Notes: generated by a model from the sequence alone, not told the origin. Positions 16,198 through 25,259 are shown, counted from the stretch's first letter. The stretch is DNA of 64,000 bases from Phycisphaerales bacterium AB-hyl4 (GCA_041821185.1 JBGUBD010000005.1:310001-374000); one strand, 5' to 3'. Translations and numbers: made by a program.

Positions 16198-17232
16198 ATG
16201 GCCCGTAACGATTACAACCTTGAGCCGGTGTCCGAGATGCCTGGCGTGCGCAAGGCGGCGATCCTGCTGCTGACGTTGGACCAGCAAGCGTCGACGACGC
16301 TGCTGAAACAATTGCCCGGGCCGGCGGTGGAGGAAGTGACGCGGGAACTGGCGAGCCTGGGCGAAATTCCTACACGTACGCGCAACGTAATTCTTAAAGA
16401 GTTTTACGACCTCGCAGTCGCGCAGACGTGGGCAAGCGAAGGCGGGCTAGATTATGCGCGAACGCTGTTGCAGGAATCGCTGGACCCGAAGGAGGCGGAC
16501 CGGATCCTGCAGCAGATCAGTACGCAGGTTCGGCGGACGCCTTTCGCGTTTCTGCAAAAGGCGGAGTCGACGAACCTGCTGACATTTATTCAGGATGAGC
16601 ACCCGCAGACGATTGCGCTGATCGTCAGCCATCTACCGCATCACAAGGCAAGCGAGATCCTCGGCGGGCTGCCGACGCCCAAGCAGATCGAGGTGGTCAA
16701 ACGCGTCGCCAATATGGAGCAGACCAACCCGGAGGTCATCAGCGAAGTCGAGAAGGGGCTGGAAGCGCGGCTGGCGAATATGCTCAACCAGAGCTTTGAG
16801 AAGATCGGCGGCGTGAACACCGTGGCCGAGATGCTCAACCTTGTCGATCGCACGACGGAAAAGAGCATCATGGAAGGTCTGGAAGCGGAAGATCCGGACC
16901 TTGTAGAAGAGATCCGCAGACTGATGTTCGTCTTCGAAGACATTCTCCTGGTCAACGACAAGGGTATTCAGTCGGTGCTCAAGGAAGTGGACAACGACGA
17001 ACTGGCGCTGGCGCTCAAGACGGCCAGCGAAGAGCTCAAGAACAAGGTGTTCACGAACATGTCCGAGCGTGCGGCGAAGCTGATCCAGGAAGACATGGAA
17101 TACATGGGCCCGGTCCGCGTCAGCGACGTGGAAGGAGCGCAGCAGCGGATCGTGGACATCGTGCGTCGGTTGGAGGACGCAGGCGAGATCATCATCGCCG
17201 GCCGAGGCGGCGACAAGGAAATGATCGTGTGA
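16198..17232 (+). CDS. fliG: Flagellar motor switch protein FliG
   Basis: 344 residues, standard length. Shows the middle-domain EHPQTIALIVSHL motif and a full C-terminal torque domain (FVFEDILLVNDKGIQSVLKEVDNDELALALKT...MSERAAKLIQEDMEYMGPVRVSDVE). FliG sits on the MS ring, contacts MotA and normally binds FliM. It follows fliF by 85 bp in the same orientation. No fliM is found in the window, which makes the C-ring composition of this organism a question. Confidence 0.94.
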   Translation: MARNDYNLEPVSEMPGVRKAAILLLTLDQQASTTLLKQLPGPAVEEVTRELASLGEIPTRTRNVILKEFYDLAVAQTWASEGGLDYARTLLQESLDPKEADRILQQISTQVRRTPFAFLQKAESTNLLTFIQDEHPQTIALIVSHLPHHKASEILGGLPTPKQIEVVKRVANMEQTNPEVISEVEKGLEARLANMLNQSFEKIGGVNTVAEMLNLVDRTTEKSIMEGLEAEDPDLVEEIRRLMFVFEDILLVNDKGIQSVLKEVDNDELALALKTASEELKNKVFTNMSERAAKLIQEDMEYMGPVRVSDVEGAQQRIVDIVRRLEDAGEIIIAGRGGDKEMIV

Positions 17233-17271
17233 TTGCCGACGTCCGCTGACGTTGTGGACGGGTGAAGCAGT

Positions 17272-17976
17272 ATGCCAGTGATCAAGTCTGACAACGCCAC
17301 GCCGCTGTTGAAAGAGGCCATCGTGCTGGACCTGGGCGACATCGGTCGGCAGGCGGCGAAACTGCGCGCGGCGGCAGAGCAGCGGGCAATGCAGACGCTG
17401 ACCAACGCGGAGCGGAAGGCCAAGCAACTCATTGACGGTGCTGCGGAAAAGGGGCATGCGCAAGGGTTTGCGGAAGGGCGCGAGCAGGGGTTGGCTGAAG
17501 GTCGCGAGCAGGGCCGAGCGGAGGCGTTGGCCCAGTCGACGGAGCAGTTGAAGCAGTTGCAGGCCGGGTGGACGCAGGCGCTCGCGGGGTGGGAAGAGCA
17601 TTGCGTGCAGATGGACCGGGACAGTCGACAGGCGGTGCTGGCGTTTGCGCTGCGCGTGGCGGAGAAGCTGGTGCATCGCGTTGTGGAGGTAGACGAAGAG
17701 GTGGTGGTGAAGCAGCTGGCGAAGGCGCTGACGTATGTGTTGCATGCCAACGAGGTGACGGTGACGGTGCATCCGGACGATCGGCCGACGCTTGAAGCGG
17801 CGGTGCCGAAGTTGCTGTCCACGTTTGATCAACTGGAACACATCAAGCTGGTGGATGACGAAGCGGTCGGCCGAGGCGGGTGTGTCGTGCGCGGCGGGCA
17901 AGGCCGAGTCGATGCAACGATCGATACGCAACTGCAACGCGTGGTGGACGCGATACTGCCAGGGGGCGGGGGGTAG
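17272..17976 (+). CDS. fliH: Flagellar assembly protein FliH
   Basis: 234 residues. The central GFAEGREQGLAEGREQGRAE stretch (about 64-83) is the GxxxG-repeat helix characteristic of FliH. The C-terminal domain (LAFALRVAEKLVHRVVEVDEEVVVKQLAKALTYV) matches the FliH/V-ATPase-E stator-like fold. FliH holds the ATPase FliI inactive and docks it at the export gate. The gene is followed by a half heptamer array and a terminator-like hairpin before fliI. Confidence 0.88.
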   Translation: MPVIKSDNATPLLKEAIVLDLGDIGRQAAKLRAAAEQRAMQTLTNAERKAKQLIDGAAEKGHAQGFAEGREQGLAEGREQGRAEALAQSTEQLKQLQAGWTQALAGWEEHCVQMDRDSRQAVLAFALRVAEKLVHRVVEVDEEVVVKQLAKALTYVLHANEVTVTVHPDDRPTLEAAVPKLLSTFDQLEHIKLVDDEAVGRGGCVVRGGQGRVDATIDTQLQRVVDAILPGGGG

Positions 17977-17979
17977 GGT

Positions 17980-18021
17980 GGTTTCGGGTTTGTGGTTTGC
18001 GGTTTGTGGTTTGGGGTTGGG
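17980..18021 (+). repeat. Single-arm heptamer-word array
   Basis: Six consecutive 7-nt words: GGTTTCG, GGTTTGT, GGTTTGC, GGTTTGT, GGTTTGG, GGTTGGG. No facing complementary arm is found nearby. The complementary word type occurs at 44426-44453 and 45771-45797. Confidence 0.75.
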
Positions 18022-18033
18022 ATAAGGGAGTGG

Positions 18034-18070
18034 GCCCACGGATTCGCGGCGCTATATCCGTGGGCTTTGT
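18034..18070 (+). terminator. Hairpin between fliH and fliI (CCCACG/CGTGGG family)
   Basis: GCCCACGGAT (18034-18043) pairs with ATCCGTGGGC (18056-18065) over a 12-nt loop, followed by TTTGTTGG. The T-run is interrupted, so it may attenuate rather than stop transcription inside the operon. Confidence 0.5.
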
Positions 18071-18104
18071 TGGAGTGGCATGTCATTCGCTGAGTGAATG
18101 TTGA

Positions 18105-19517
18105 ATGAGCCTACTTGCGGAACAATTCGAGGTTCTCGAACAGACGACCGCGCCGGAATTGCGCGGTACGGTGTCGGAAGTGCGCGGTCTTGCGCTGCGC
18201 GTGGCGGGCTTGCCGGTGCCGATCGGCGCGATGGTGCGGATTGACCCACGCTCGGCTCGGATGAATGAGGCGTCGGAGAAGAGCGACGGCTTGCCGGGCG
18301 AGGTGGTGGGGTTTGATCGTGAGTATGCGATTGTGATGCCGTTAGGCGCGGTGGCGGGCGTTCGGCCGGGCGATGATGTGGTGGCGGTGCAACATGCACA
18401 GCAGGTTCGCGTGGGCGAGTCGCTGCTGGGGCGGGTGCTGGATGGCTTTGGTCGGCCGATTGATGGGGGCGGGCCGTTGCTGGACACGGCACCGCGGCCG
18501 CTGCACCCTTCGCCGGTGGACCCGATGGATCGGCCGGTGATCGAGCAGCCGTTGGCGACGGGTGTGCGAGCGGTGGATGCGATGATCAGCCTCGGGCGGG
18601 GGCAGCGGTTGGGTGTGTTCGCAGCGCCGGGCGTGGGCAAGTCGACGTTGCTAGGCGGAATTGCCAAGCATACAGCGGCGGATGTGAGTGTGATCGCGTT
18701 GGTGGGCGAACGCGGCCGCGAGGTGCGCGACTTTATCGACAACGTGCTCGGGCCGGAAGGCTTGAAGCGAAGCGTGGTGGTGTGCGCGACCAGCGATGAG
18801 CCGGCGCTGCTGCGGCTGCGGGCGGCGATGGTGGCGACGAGCGTGGCAGAGTACTTCCGCGATCAGGGCAAAGACGTGCTGCTGGTGATGGACTCGGTGA
18901 CGCGCTTTTGCCAGGCACAACGCCAGATTGGACTTGCGGCGGGCGAGCCGCCGGCGACGCGCGGCTATCCGCCGAGCGTGTTCAGCATGTTGCCCACGCT
19001 GTTAGAGCGGTCGGGCAGCACGAATGCGGGGTCGATTACGGGGCTGTACGCCGTGCTTGTGGAAGGCGACGACATGGACGAGCCGATCGCGGACGCGTGC
19101 CGCGGTGTGCTCGACGGCCATGTGTTGTTGTCGCGGCAGTTGGCGGAGCAGGGGCATTACCCGGCGATCGACGTGCTGGGTTCGATCAGTCGTGTGGCAA
19201 ACGACGTGACGAGCAAGGAACATCAGGCGGCGCGGCGCGAGGTGCTCAAGCTTGTCAGTTCGTATCGACAGGTGGAAGAGCTGTTGAACATTGGTGCGTA
19301 TGCGCAGGGCAGCAATGCGGACTTCGATCTGGCGATCGCGTGCAAGCCGGCAATCGACCAGCTGTTGCAGCAGGGCGGCAGTGAAGTGCGCGGCCGGGCC
19401 GACTTTCAAACAACGCAAGCCCAGTTGTTCGCATTGACGCAACAGATTCAGCAGCAGCGTAAACAGTTGAACCAGGCACCGCAGCAACGTCGCCCGGTGC
19501 AGGGCCCGCGTGGATGA
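18105..19517 (+). CDS. fliI: Flagellum-specific ATPase FliI
   Basis: 470 residues, usual length. Walker A at AAPGVGKSTLLGG, a catalytic-Glu region GERGREVRDFI, Walker B DVLLVMDSVTRF, and family-typical GEPPATRGYPPSVFSMLPTLLERSG. It is the type III export ATPase, homologous to the F1 beta subunit, and works with FliH and FliJ at the cytoplasmic face of the gate. No strong Shine-Dalgarno sequence precedes the ATG. Confidence 0.95.
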   Translation: MSLLAEQFEVLEQTTAPELRGTVSEVRGLALRVAGLPVPIGAMVRIDPRSARMNEASEKSDGLPGEVVGFDREYAIVMPLGAVAGVRPGDDVVAVQHAQQVRVGESLLGRVLDGFGRPIDGGGPLLDTAPRPLHPSPVDPMDRPVIEQPLATGVRAVDAMISLGRGQRLGVFAAPGVGKSTLLGGIAKHTAADVSVIALVGERGREVRDFIDNVLGPEGLKRSVVVCATSDEPALLRLRAAMVATSVAEYFRDQGKDVLLVMDSVTRFCQAQRQIGLAAGEPPATRGYPPSVFSMLPTLLERSGSTNAGSITGLYAVLVEGDDMDEPIADACRGVLDGHVLLSRQLAEQGHYPAIDVLGSISRVANDVTSKEHQAARREVLKLVSSYRQVEELLNIGAYAQGSNADFDLAIACKPAIDQLLQQGGSEVRGRADFQTTQAQLFALTQQIQQQRKQLNQAPQQRRPVQGPRG

Positions 19518-19579
19518 GTACGAAATATTATTAAACGGCTGATCGAGGATGCGATCGGCCGCATTGGAGGACGCCAAGG

Positions 19580-20041
19580 ATGGCAGGATTCCGATTTAAA
19601 TTTGAAAACGTGCTTGAACACCGGCGGACGATCGAAGATCAGGCGCAGCGCGAGTTGGCCAGGCATTTGCGGGCACGCATGATTCTTCAAGGCCAGCTTG
19701 AGCAGATGCAGACAACAATCCGTCAGTCTAAAACCGACCTTGCTGATGCGCTGGTGGGGCGGGTGGACCTTGATCGTGTTTCGAGCTTTGCGCAGTTCAG
19801 CGGGCATAGCTCGGTGCGGGCGCGGCAGATTGTGGAGCATCTCGCAAAGATGGAAAAGCAGATCACCGCGGCGCGCGAGCGACTGCTGGACGCGACGCGA
19901 CAGCGGAAGGCGATGGAACTGCTGCGCGATCGACATGAACGCGACTGGAAGCGCGAACACAAACGGCGTGAAGCGATTCTGATGGATGAACTGGCGACGC
20001 AGCAGTATCTGCGCACGACAATGATCGGAGGGCGGCTGTGA
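19580..20041 (+). CDS. fliJ: Flagellar export protein FliJ
   Basis: 153 residues, almost entirely a two-helix coiled coil starting FRFKFENVLEHRRTIEDQAQRELA, the FliJ family opening. The C-terminal part is strongly basic (DRHERDWKREHKRREAILMDELA). FliJ is the central stalk of the FliI ring and links it to FlhA. GGAGG precedes the ATG by about 9 nt. The stop overlaps the next start as GTGA. Confidence 0.88.
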   Translation: MAGFRFKFENVLEHRRTIEDQAQRELARHLRARMILQGQLEQMQTTIRQSKTDLADALVGRVDLDRVSSFAQFSGHSSVRARQIVEHLAKMEKQITAARERLLDATRQRKAMELLRDRHERDWKREHKRREAILMDELATQQYLRTTMIGGRL

Positions 20042-20754
20042 TTCGTGCGATTCTCATGTCCGCTTTGCTGCTGATCGTGCTGCACCTGTTCGCCGGCGCG
20101 GGATTTGTCGGCTGGCTATACCACACCGATCGGCTGAATCGCGATCGACTTGAGCGCGTGGTGGAGATGTTTGAGCTGACGATTGACGAAGAGCAGGCAC
20201 AGCTGGCAGACGCGGATCGGCTGGCGCGGGAGACGCGTCGGCAAGCGGAGCAGATTGCCCGGCTGGAAGCGGTTGCCGATGGGCCGCGAACATTGCAGGA
20301 CCGGCTGGCGACGGAGCGTGAGTCGGATGAAGTGTCGCAGCAACGGCTCGAACGGTTGCAGCGCGAGACGGACGACCTGCGCAGGCAGATCGCCCGGGCG
20401 CAGACGCAGATTACGCGCGACCGCGAAGAGCTGGACGCGAAACGGGCCGCGTTTGAGGAAGCGGTGGAGCGTCAACGGCGGCTGCAGGAGGACGATGATT
20501 TTCAGCAGACCGTGCAGATGTATGAACAGCTTCGGCCGGGACAGGCGAAGCAGATGTTTCAAGAGCTGATGAACCAGGGCAAGACGGACCAGGTTGTGGA
20601 ATATCTCGCTGCGATGCAGCTTCGTCGGGCGAGCCGAGTGGTGTCGGAGTTTAAGGAAGGCGACGAGGTTGTGATGGCAGCGGAGTTGTTGGAGTCGTTG
20701 CGTGAGCGTGGGGTGAACCTGACGTCCGGCCGGGGTGGGGAGGATCGGTCTTGA
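20038..20754 (+). CDS. MotE-like membrane-anchored coiled-coil protein
   Basis: 238 residues. One membrane helix at about 5-27 (ILMSALLLIVLHLFAGAGFVGWLY), a long coiled coil about 40-155, and a C-terminal helical domain (FQQTVQMYEQLRPGQAKQMFQELMNQGKTDQVVEYLAAMQLRRASRVVSEF) resembling the MgtE-N/FliG-like fold found in MotE-type proteins encoded between fliJ and fliK. MotE was described as a chaperone for the stator-associated MotC, so a periplasmic motor-assembly role is plausible. It starts at a GTG overlapping the fliJ stop, and its own stop overlaps the TTG start of fliK. Confidence 0.7.
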   Translation: MIRAILMSALLLIVLHLFAGAGFVGWLYHTDRLNRDRLERVVEMFELTIDEEQAQLADADRLARETRRQAEQIARLEAVADGPRTLQDRLATERESDEVSQQRLERLQRETDDLRRQIARAQTQITRDREELDAKRAAFEEAVERQRRLQEDDDFQQTVQMYEQLRPGQAKQMFQELMNQGKTDQVVEYLAAMQLRRASRVVSEFKEGDEVVMAAELLESLRERGVNLTSGRGGEDRS

Positions 20755-22274
20755 GTTTGATGCAGTTATTCAATCTTGTGCCGACGAACGCGGACGCGGG
20801 CCGAGCGATGCCGAAACCGGGCGGGCGTGAAGCGCCGCCGGAGGTTCGTTTCGACCAGACGTTGGAGCAATCGCAGCGGCAACACAAGCGCACGTCCAGC
20901 CACTCGGACGATGGTAGGCAGGTTGATCGGCATGAAGTGGCGCGGCGTGATACGGCTGGGGCGAATGGCGACCGCCGGGCGACGCGTGAGACCGACGATG
21001 CGAAGCAGTCGGCCGATCGTGAGCGGAGCACCCGTGCCGAGGGGCGCGAGGTTATGCGGGGGCGCGACGACGAGCCGACGACGAGCGAACGACAAGCGTT
21101 GTCCGATGTGGACGGTGTGAAGCGGGAGATCGGCGATGAGCCGAGCGATATGGATGAGGCGCTGGCGGAACTGAGGGCGACGCTACGGGCGTTGATGAAT
21201 CAAAACGAGACGGATGACGATGTGATGATGGATGACGCTTCGCTGGAGGCGCTTGACGCGCTGGTCGCGGCGTTGATGGAGACATCGTCGAAAGATGAGC
21301 TCAAGGCGCTGCTGAGCAAGGGCAGCGGCGCGGGTGATGAGCTGGCGCGGATGATGCGGCAGTTGACGATGCAAGGCGAGAAATCGTCGCAGACGGTTGA
21401 TCCGCTCGCAGCGTTGATGACGATGCCGTTGACGTCGGGTAAGTCAACGGGGCAAAGCGCTCGGCCGAGCGTGTTCGAATCGAGCGAGGCGAGCCATGCG
21501 TTGGCCTCTGGCGATGGGGAAGCGTCGAACGGCAAGGTCGTCAAGCTCGGCCAGATGGTTGGCCAGGCGATGCCAGCGCTCGCGGCGATGTTGCAGGGCA
21601 CGGGCAAGCAGGGGGCGGGGTCGGCTGGTGACATGCAGGCGTTGTTCGCGCAATTGGTTAACGCGGCGTCGGCGGGCAAGAGCGGGCAAGGCGGCGGCGA
21701 GTTGTTGACGACGTTGATGCAGGCGGGCCCGCAAAGCGGATCGCTCAATGGGCAGGCGTTGAATGCACAGCTTGGCACCGCAGCGCCGGGGCAGGGGGCA
21801 GCGGATGATGTGGATGCGCAAACGAACGCATCACGGCTGACGCGGGCGATGCACAGCGCGGTGAATCAGGGTGGGGGCACGTTGACACTTCGCATGACGC
21901 CGCCGGAGATGGGCACGGTGCGGATTCAGTTGAGCGTGCAGGCGGGCACGGTGAACGCGGCGTTGCACGCGGAGAACGAGTCGGCCCGCACGTTGTTGAG
22001 CCAGCAGTTGTCGCAGTTGCGTCAGTCGCTGGAAAGTCAGGGCTTGCATGTCGAGCGGTTGAGCGTGCAGTCGATGACCGGGAGCAACTCGACCAATTCG
22101 GCGCAACAGGGGCAGGCGGATGGTTCGCCCGACGATGGCCGCAGTCGAGATGAGTATCGCGGGTCCGGTCAGCAACAGGGCGGGCAGCGCGACGGCGATG
22201 CACAACAGCAGTCCGCGTCTGGCGGATTTGAGCAGGCGTTGGAAGAAGTCGACATGGTGTCGCCGACTGATTGA
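20751..22274 (+). CDS. fliK: Flagellar hook-length control protein FliK
   Basis: 507 residues. The long N-terminal part is hydrophilic and low-complexity (Asp/Arg/Gln rich), as expected for a molecular ruler. The C-terminal Flg_hook domain is clear (LTLRMTPPEMGTVRIQLSV, then LLSQQLSQLRQSLESQGL). FliK measures the hook and switches FlhB specificity. The start is a TTG at 20751 overlapping the previous stop (TTGA) with GGAGG 7 nt upstream; the ATG three codons later has poorer spacing. Confidence 0.88.
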   Translation: MSLMQLFNLVPTNADAGRAMPKPGGREAPPEVRFDQTLEQSQRQHKRTSSHSDDGRQVDRHEVARRDTAGANGDRRATRETDDAKQSADRERSTRAEGREVMRGRDDEPTTSERQALSDVDGVKREIGDEPSDMDEALAELRATLRALMNQNETDDDVMMDDASLEALDALVAALMETSSKDELKALLSKGSGAGDELARMMRQLTMQGEKSSQTVDPLAALMTMPLTSGKSTGQSARPSVFESSEASHALASGDGEASNGKVVKLGQMVGQAMPALAAMLQGTGKQGAGSAGDMQALFAQLVNAASAGKSGQGGGELLTTLMQAGPQSGSLNGQALNAQLGTAAPGQGAADDVDAQTNASRLTRAMHSAVNQGGGTLTLRMTPPEMGTVRIQLSVQAGTVNAALHAENESARTLLSQQLSQLRQSLESQGLHVERLSVQSMTGSNSTNSAQQGQADGSPDDGRSRDEYRGSGQQQGGQRDGDAQQQSASGGFEQALEEVDMVSPTD

Positions 22275-22351
22275 CCAGATTGACAGCGGACGCCTACGGC
22301 GTGAAGCCGTGGGCTTCGAATACAGAACATAAACCCGTCAGGGAGTGACGA

Positions 22352-22816
22352 GTGATGATGGATGCATTGACAGAGATGGGCGCGAACCAGGCAAGCCAGG
22401 CGAAGGCGGGCGGCAAAAACCAGTTCGCCGAGCTGAGCAGCGAAGAGTTCATCAAGAATCTCGTGACGGAGTTGACGACACAAGACCCGTTCGAGCCGAA
22501 CGATTCGGCGCAGATTCTCGAACAGCTGTCGAGTCTGCGCAACATCGAAAGCCAGATGAATTTGCAGGATCAGCTTAAAAACCTGGTGTTGCAGAACCAG
22601 GTCAGCCAGGCGAGCGGGCTGATTGGCAAGATGGTTCGCGGCATGACGGATGAGAACAACCGCGTTGAAGGCGTGGTGACGTCGGTTCGCATTGCGGACG
22701 GCAAGGCGATGCTTGAGCTGGACACGGGCCAGCGCGTGCCGATGTCGCGCGTTGAAACGATTGCGAACAAGCAAGGCGAGGCCGCGTCGGCCGAGTCGTT
22801 CGGGCAGTTGGTTTAA
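22352..22816 (+). CDS. flgD: Flagellar hook capping / basal-body rod modification protein FlgD
   Basis: 154 residues. The conserved N-terminal region FAELSSEEFIKNLVTELTTQDPFEPNDSAQILEQLSSLRNIESQMNLQDQL is typical, followed by a short beta segment (LIGKMVRGMTDENNRVEGVV). It lacks the larger C-terminal Ig-like domains of enteric FlgD, as in many compact versions. FlgD caps the growing hook. GTG 22352, ATG 22355 and ATG 22358 are consecutive in-frame starts after GGGAG. Confidence 0.88.
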   Translation: MMMDALTEMGANQASQAKAGGKNQFAELSSEEFIKNLVTELTTQDPFEPNDSAQILEQLSSLRNIESQMNLQDQLKNLVLQNQVSQASGLIGKMVRGMTDENNRVEGVVTSVRIADGKAMLELDTGQRVPMSRVETIANKQGEAASAESFGQLV

Positions 22817-22831
22817 GAGGTTTGTCAGACG

Positions 22832-23116
22832 ATGGTCGACAGCAGTCAACTGTTGCGCATGCTCGAGCCGACGGTTCGTCCGGTGCCCACGCCGGAGGGG
22901 CGTGCCGCGTCGTCGGGGAACGTGCCGATCGAGCAGCGGTCGTTCGAGTCGTTGCTGGCCGAGGCGACCTCGGGTGAAGCGGGCGACATTGATGAGGCGG
23001 GTGCTGCGACGGACGCGCCGGCGGGCGGGTCTGCGAACCTGCTCGGGCCGTTGTCGCAAGTCGGGGCAATTGAAAACGCATCGCTGCGGGCGCTGGTCGA
23101 ACGCGGCGAGGGATGA
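22832..23116 (+). CDS. Small hypothetical protein between flgD and flgE
   Basis: 94 residues, acidic and Ala/Gly rich, no membrane helix. The segment IEQRSFESLLAEA resembles the N-terminal part of the small flagellar-operon proteins often found between flgD and flgE, but the C-terminal conserved part of that family (TIGR02530) is not recognisable. It follows flgD by 15 bp and precedes flgE by 82 bp. A role in hook assembly is inferred from location only. Confidence 0.5.
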   Translation: MVDSSQLLRMLEPTVRPVPTPEGRAASSGNVPIEQRSFESLLAEATSGEAGDIDEAGAATDAPAGGSANLLGPLSQVGAIENASLRALVERGEG

Positions 23117-23198
23117 ACGGTTACGTCAGACGAAGAAACACACAGCCTGAAAAGGCCTGCCACGCTCCGGTGTAGGAGCGACAGATAAGGATTACGCC

Positions 23199-24905
23199 AT
23201 GGGCTTGACCACCGCGCTTTACACGGGTCGCACGGGTCTGACCGCCAACTCGACGATGTTGTCGGTCACCGGTAACAACATTGCCAACGTCAACACGACG
23301 GCTTTCAAAGCCAGCCGAGCCGAGTTCGAGACGTTGATCTCGCAAACACTGTCGTCCGGTTCGCCGCCCACCGGCGACCGCGGCGGGTCGAACCCGGCGC
23401 AGGTGGGGCTGGGTGTTCGGCTGGCCAACAGTCGCGACTTCTCCAACGGCGCGCTTCAGCCTACCGGCCAGAGCACGGACATGGCCATCGAAGGCAACGG
23501 GTTTTTCGTTGTCAACGCCGGCGGCGAGATGCGATACACCCGCGCGGGCAACTTCACGCTCGACCGCGATTTCAACCTCGTCAACCCCAACGGCGCACTC
23601 GTGCAAGGCTACGGCGTCGATGACAACTTCAACATTCAGGAAGGCGAACTGGGTAACGTCAACATCCCCATCGGTGCGATGACGCTGGCCGAGGCGACGA
23701 AGACCGCCCGCTTCTCCGGCAACCTCAACGCCGGCGGCGACGTTGCCACGCAAGGCGCGATCATCAACACGCAGACGATCTTCGCCGACGCGACCGCCAC
23801 AACGTTTGCCGACGACACGACCGCGCTCAACCAGTTGTTTGATGCGGACGGCAATGCGATGTTCGCCGACGGCGATCTCATCCAGTTCACCGGCGTGAGC
23901 AAGGGCGGCAAGACCATGCCCGATCGCACGTTCGAGGTCGGCAACAACGGCCAGCACAACGCCGACGCCACCGGCCAGTCGCTCGGCGACCTGATGACCT
24001 TCATCCAGAGCGTGCTGGGCATCGACACGGATGTGTCCGGCGGCGTGAGCATCACCGACGGCGTGCTCAGCATCGAAGGCAATGGCGGTACCGCCAACGA
24101 CCTGGACTTCGAGCCCGCCGGCTTCATCGTCAACGCCGGCACGCCCGGCGCGAACGCTCCGCTGACGTTCAACAAAGCCCAGGCCGCCGACGGCGAGTCC
24201 ACGCGCACGACCTTCGTCGCCTACGACAGCCTTGGCAATGAGATGACCATCGACGTGACCATGGTGCTCGAAGAGAAAAACAACGGCGGCACGGAATGGC
24301 GCTACTACGCCCAGTCGTCCGACCATACGGACCTGGACCGCAACATCGGTTCGGGCATCATGAACTTCAACACCAAGGGCAGGCTTCAGGACGTTTCGAA
24401 CAATAACATCCTCATCGGCCGCGACGGTACGGGCGCCGGCACGCCGCAGCAGATCGAACTGCTGTTCAATGGCGGCAGCGAGTCGATCTCCGCGCTGGCG
24501 GATAAGGGGAGCCAACTTTCGCCGATCGCGCAGGACGGCTCACCGCTGGGCACGTTGGCCGACTTTTCGCTCGGCAACGACGGCACGATTCAGGGTGTTT
24601 TCTCCAACGGCCTGATGCGCGACCTCGGCCGATTGCCGGTGGCCATGTTCGTCAACAACGAGGGTTTGGAGGAAGCCGGCGGCAACCTGTTCAAGCAGAC
24701 CGCCAACTCCGGGCAGGCGAGCCTGGTCAACGCCGGCACGGGCGGCGCGGGCCGAACCATCGGCGCGGCGCTGGAGCAGTCCAACGTCGACCTCGCTGAC
24801 GAATTCATCAACCTCATCAGCGCCACCACCGGCTTCAGCGCAAGCTCGCGTGTTTTGACCACCAGTGACCGACTGTTGCAGGAACTGATGACGATCGTCC
24901 GATAA
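23199..24905 (+). CDS. flgE: Flagellar hook protein FlgE
   Basis: 568 residues, larger than enteric FlgE (about 400) because of an expanded middle domain. The N-terminus MGLTTALYTGRTGLTANSTM with NNIANVNTTAFKASRAEFETL and the C-terminus QSNVDLADEFINLISATTGFSASSRVLTTSDRLLQELMTIVR are the conserved assembly helices. Middle segments (TFVAYDSLGNEMTIDVTM) are also hook-like. It builds the hook outside the cell after export. A strong terminator follows. Confidence 0.93.
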   Translation: MGLTTALYTGRTGLTANSTMLSVTGNNIANVNTTAFKASRAEFETLISQTLSSGSPPTGDRGGSNPAQVGLGVRLANSRDFSNGALQPTGQSTDMAIEGNGFFVVNAGGEMRYTRAGNFTLDRDFNLVNPNGALVQGYGVDDNFNIQEGELGNVNIPIGAMTLAEATKTARFSGNLNAGGDVATQGAIINTQTIFADATATTFADDTTALNQLFDADGNAMFADGDLIQFTGVSKGGKTMPDRTFEVGNNGQHNADATGQSLGDLMTFIQSVLGIDTDVSGGVSITDGVLSIEGNGGTANDLDFEPAGFIVNAGTPGANAPLTFNKAQAADGESTRTTFVAYDSLGNEMTIDVTMVLEEKNNGGTEWRYYAQSSDHTDLDRNIGSGIMNFNTKGRLQDVSNNNILIGRDGTGAGTPQQIELLFNGGSESISALADKGSQLSPIAQDGSPLGTLADFSLGNDGTIQGVFSNGLMRDLGRLPVAMFVNNEGLEEAGGNLFKQTANSGQASLVNAGTGGAGRTIGAALEQSNVDLADEFINLISATTGFSASSRVLTTSDRLLQELMTIVR

Positions 24906-24926
24906 TTTGAAAGTTACCCTACTTCG

Positions 24927-24964
24927 AGGCAGCGAGGCCAAACAGGCCTCGCTGCCTTCTTTGA
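24927..24964 (+). terminator. Rho-independent terminator after flgE
   Basis: A 13-bp perfect stem (24927-24939 with 24945-24957) closes the 5-nt loop AAACA, followed by TCTTTGAGTTT. One of the strongest terminators in the window; it separates flgE from flbD/motA. Confidence 0.8.
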
Positions 24965-24973
24965 GTTTGAACC

Positions 24974-25171
24974 ATGATCACCGTGACCCGATTCAATGGC
25001 AAGCGACTCGTCGTCAACGCGGAGTTGATCCGCACCATTGAGGCCAACCCGGACACGACGATCACGCTGATCAACGGCGATCACATTCTCGTTCGCGAGT
25101 CGATGGACGAGGTGGTGAACCTCGCGATCGAGTACGGCCGAACGCTGCGAAAACTGTTGCCGCCGGATTGA
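24974..25171 (+). CDS. flbD: FlbD-family small flagellar protein (SwrD-like)
   Basis: 65 residues, the typical FlbD size. MITVTRFNGKRLVVNAELIRTIEANPDTTITLINGDHILVRESMDEVV is a good family match. The related Bacillus SwrD raises motor power; this FlbD is not the Caulobacter sigma-54 regulator of the same name. It lies between the flgE terminator and motA, consistent with a stator-related job. Confidence 0.85.
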   Translation: MITVTRFNGKRLVVNAELIRTIEANPDTTITLINGDHILVRESMDEVVNLAIEYGRTLRKLLPPD

Positions 25172-25231
25172 ACAAACACGCGATCCGGGGTTCACAGTGC
25201 TTTCCCCGAACCGCACATCCGGAACAGGACT

Positions 25232-25259
25232 CAACATCCCCCCGCCAACGGGCCGATAA
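25232..25259 (+). promoter_or_regulatory. Sigma-28-type promoter candidate before motA
   Basis: GCCGATAA at 25252-25259 is a perfect match to the FliA -10 octamer, 47 bp before the motA start. The -35 side (CAACATCC, 25232-25239) is poor. motA is a classic FliA target and a fliA gene is encoded in this cluster. Confidence 0.38.

Noticed and set aside
23121..24515. 464-codon minus-strand frame opposite flgE
   Set aside because: flgE is unambiguous at both ends; the antisense frame has no recognisable domain or start signal.
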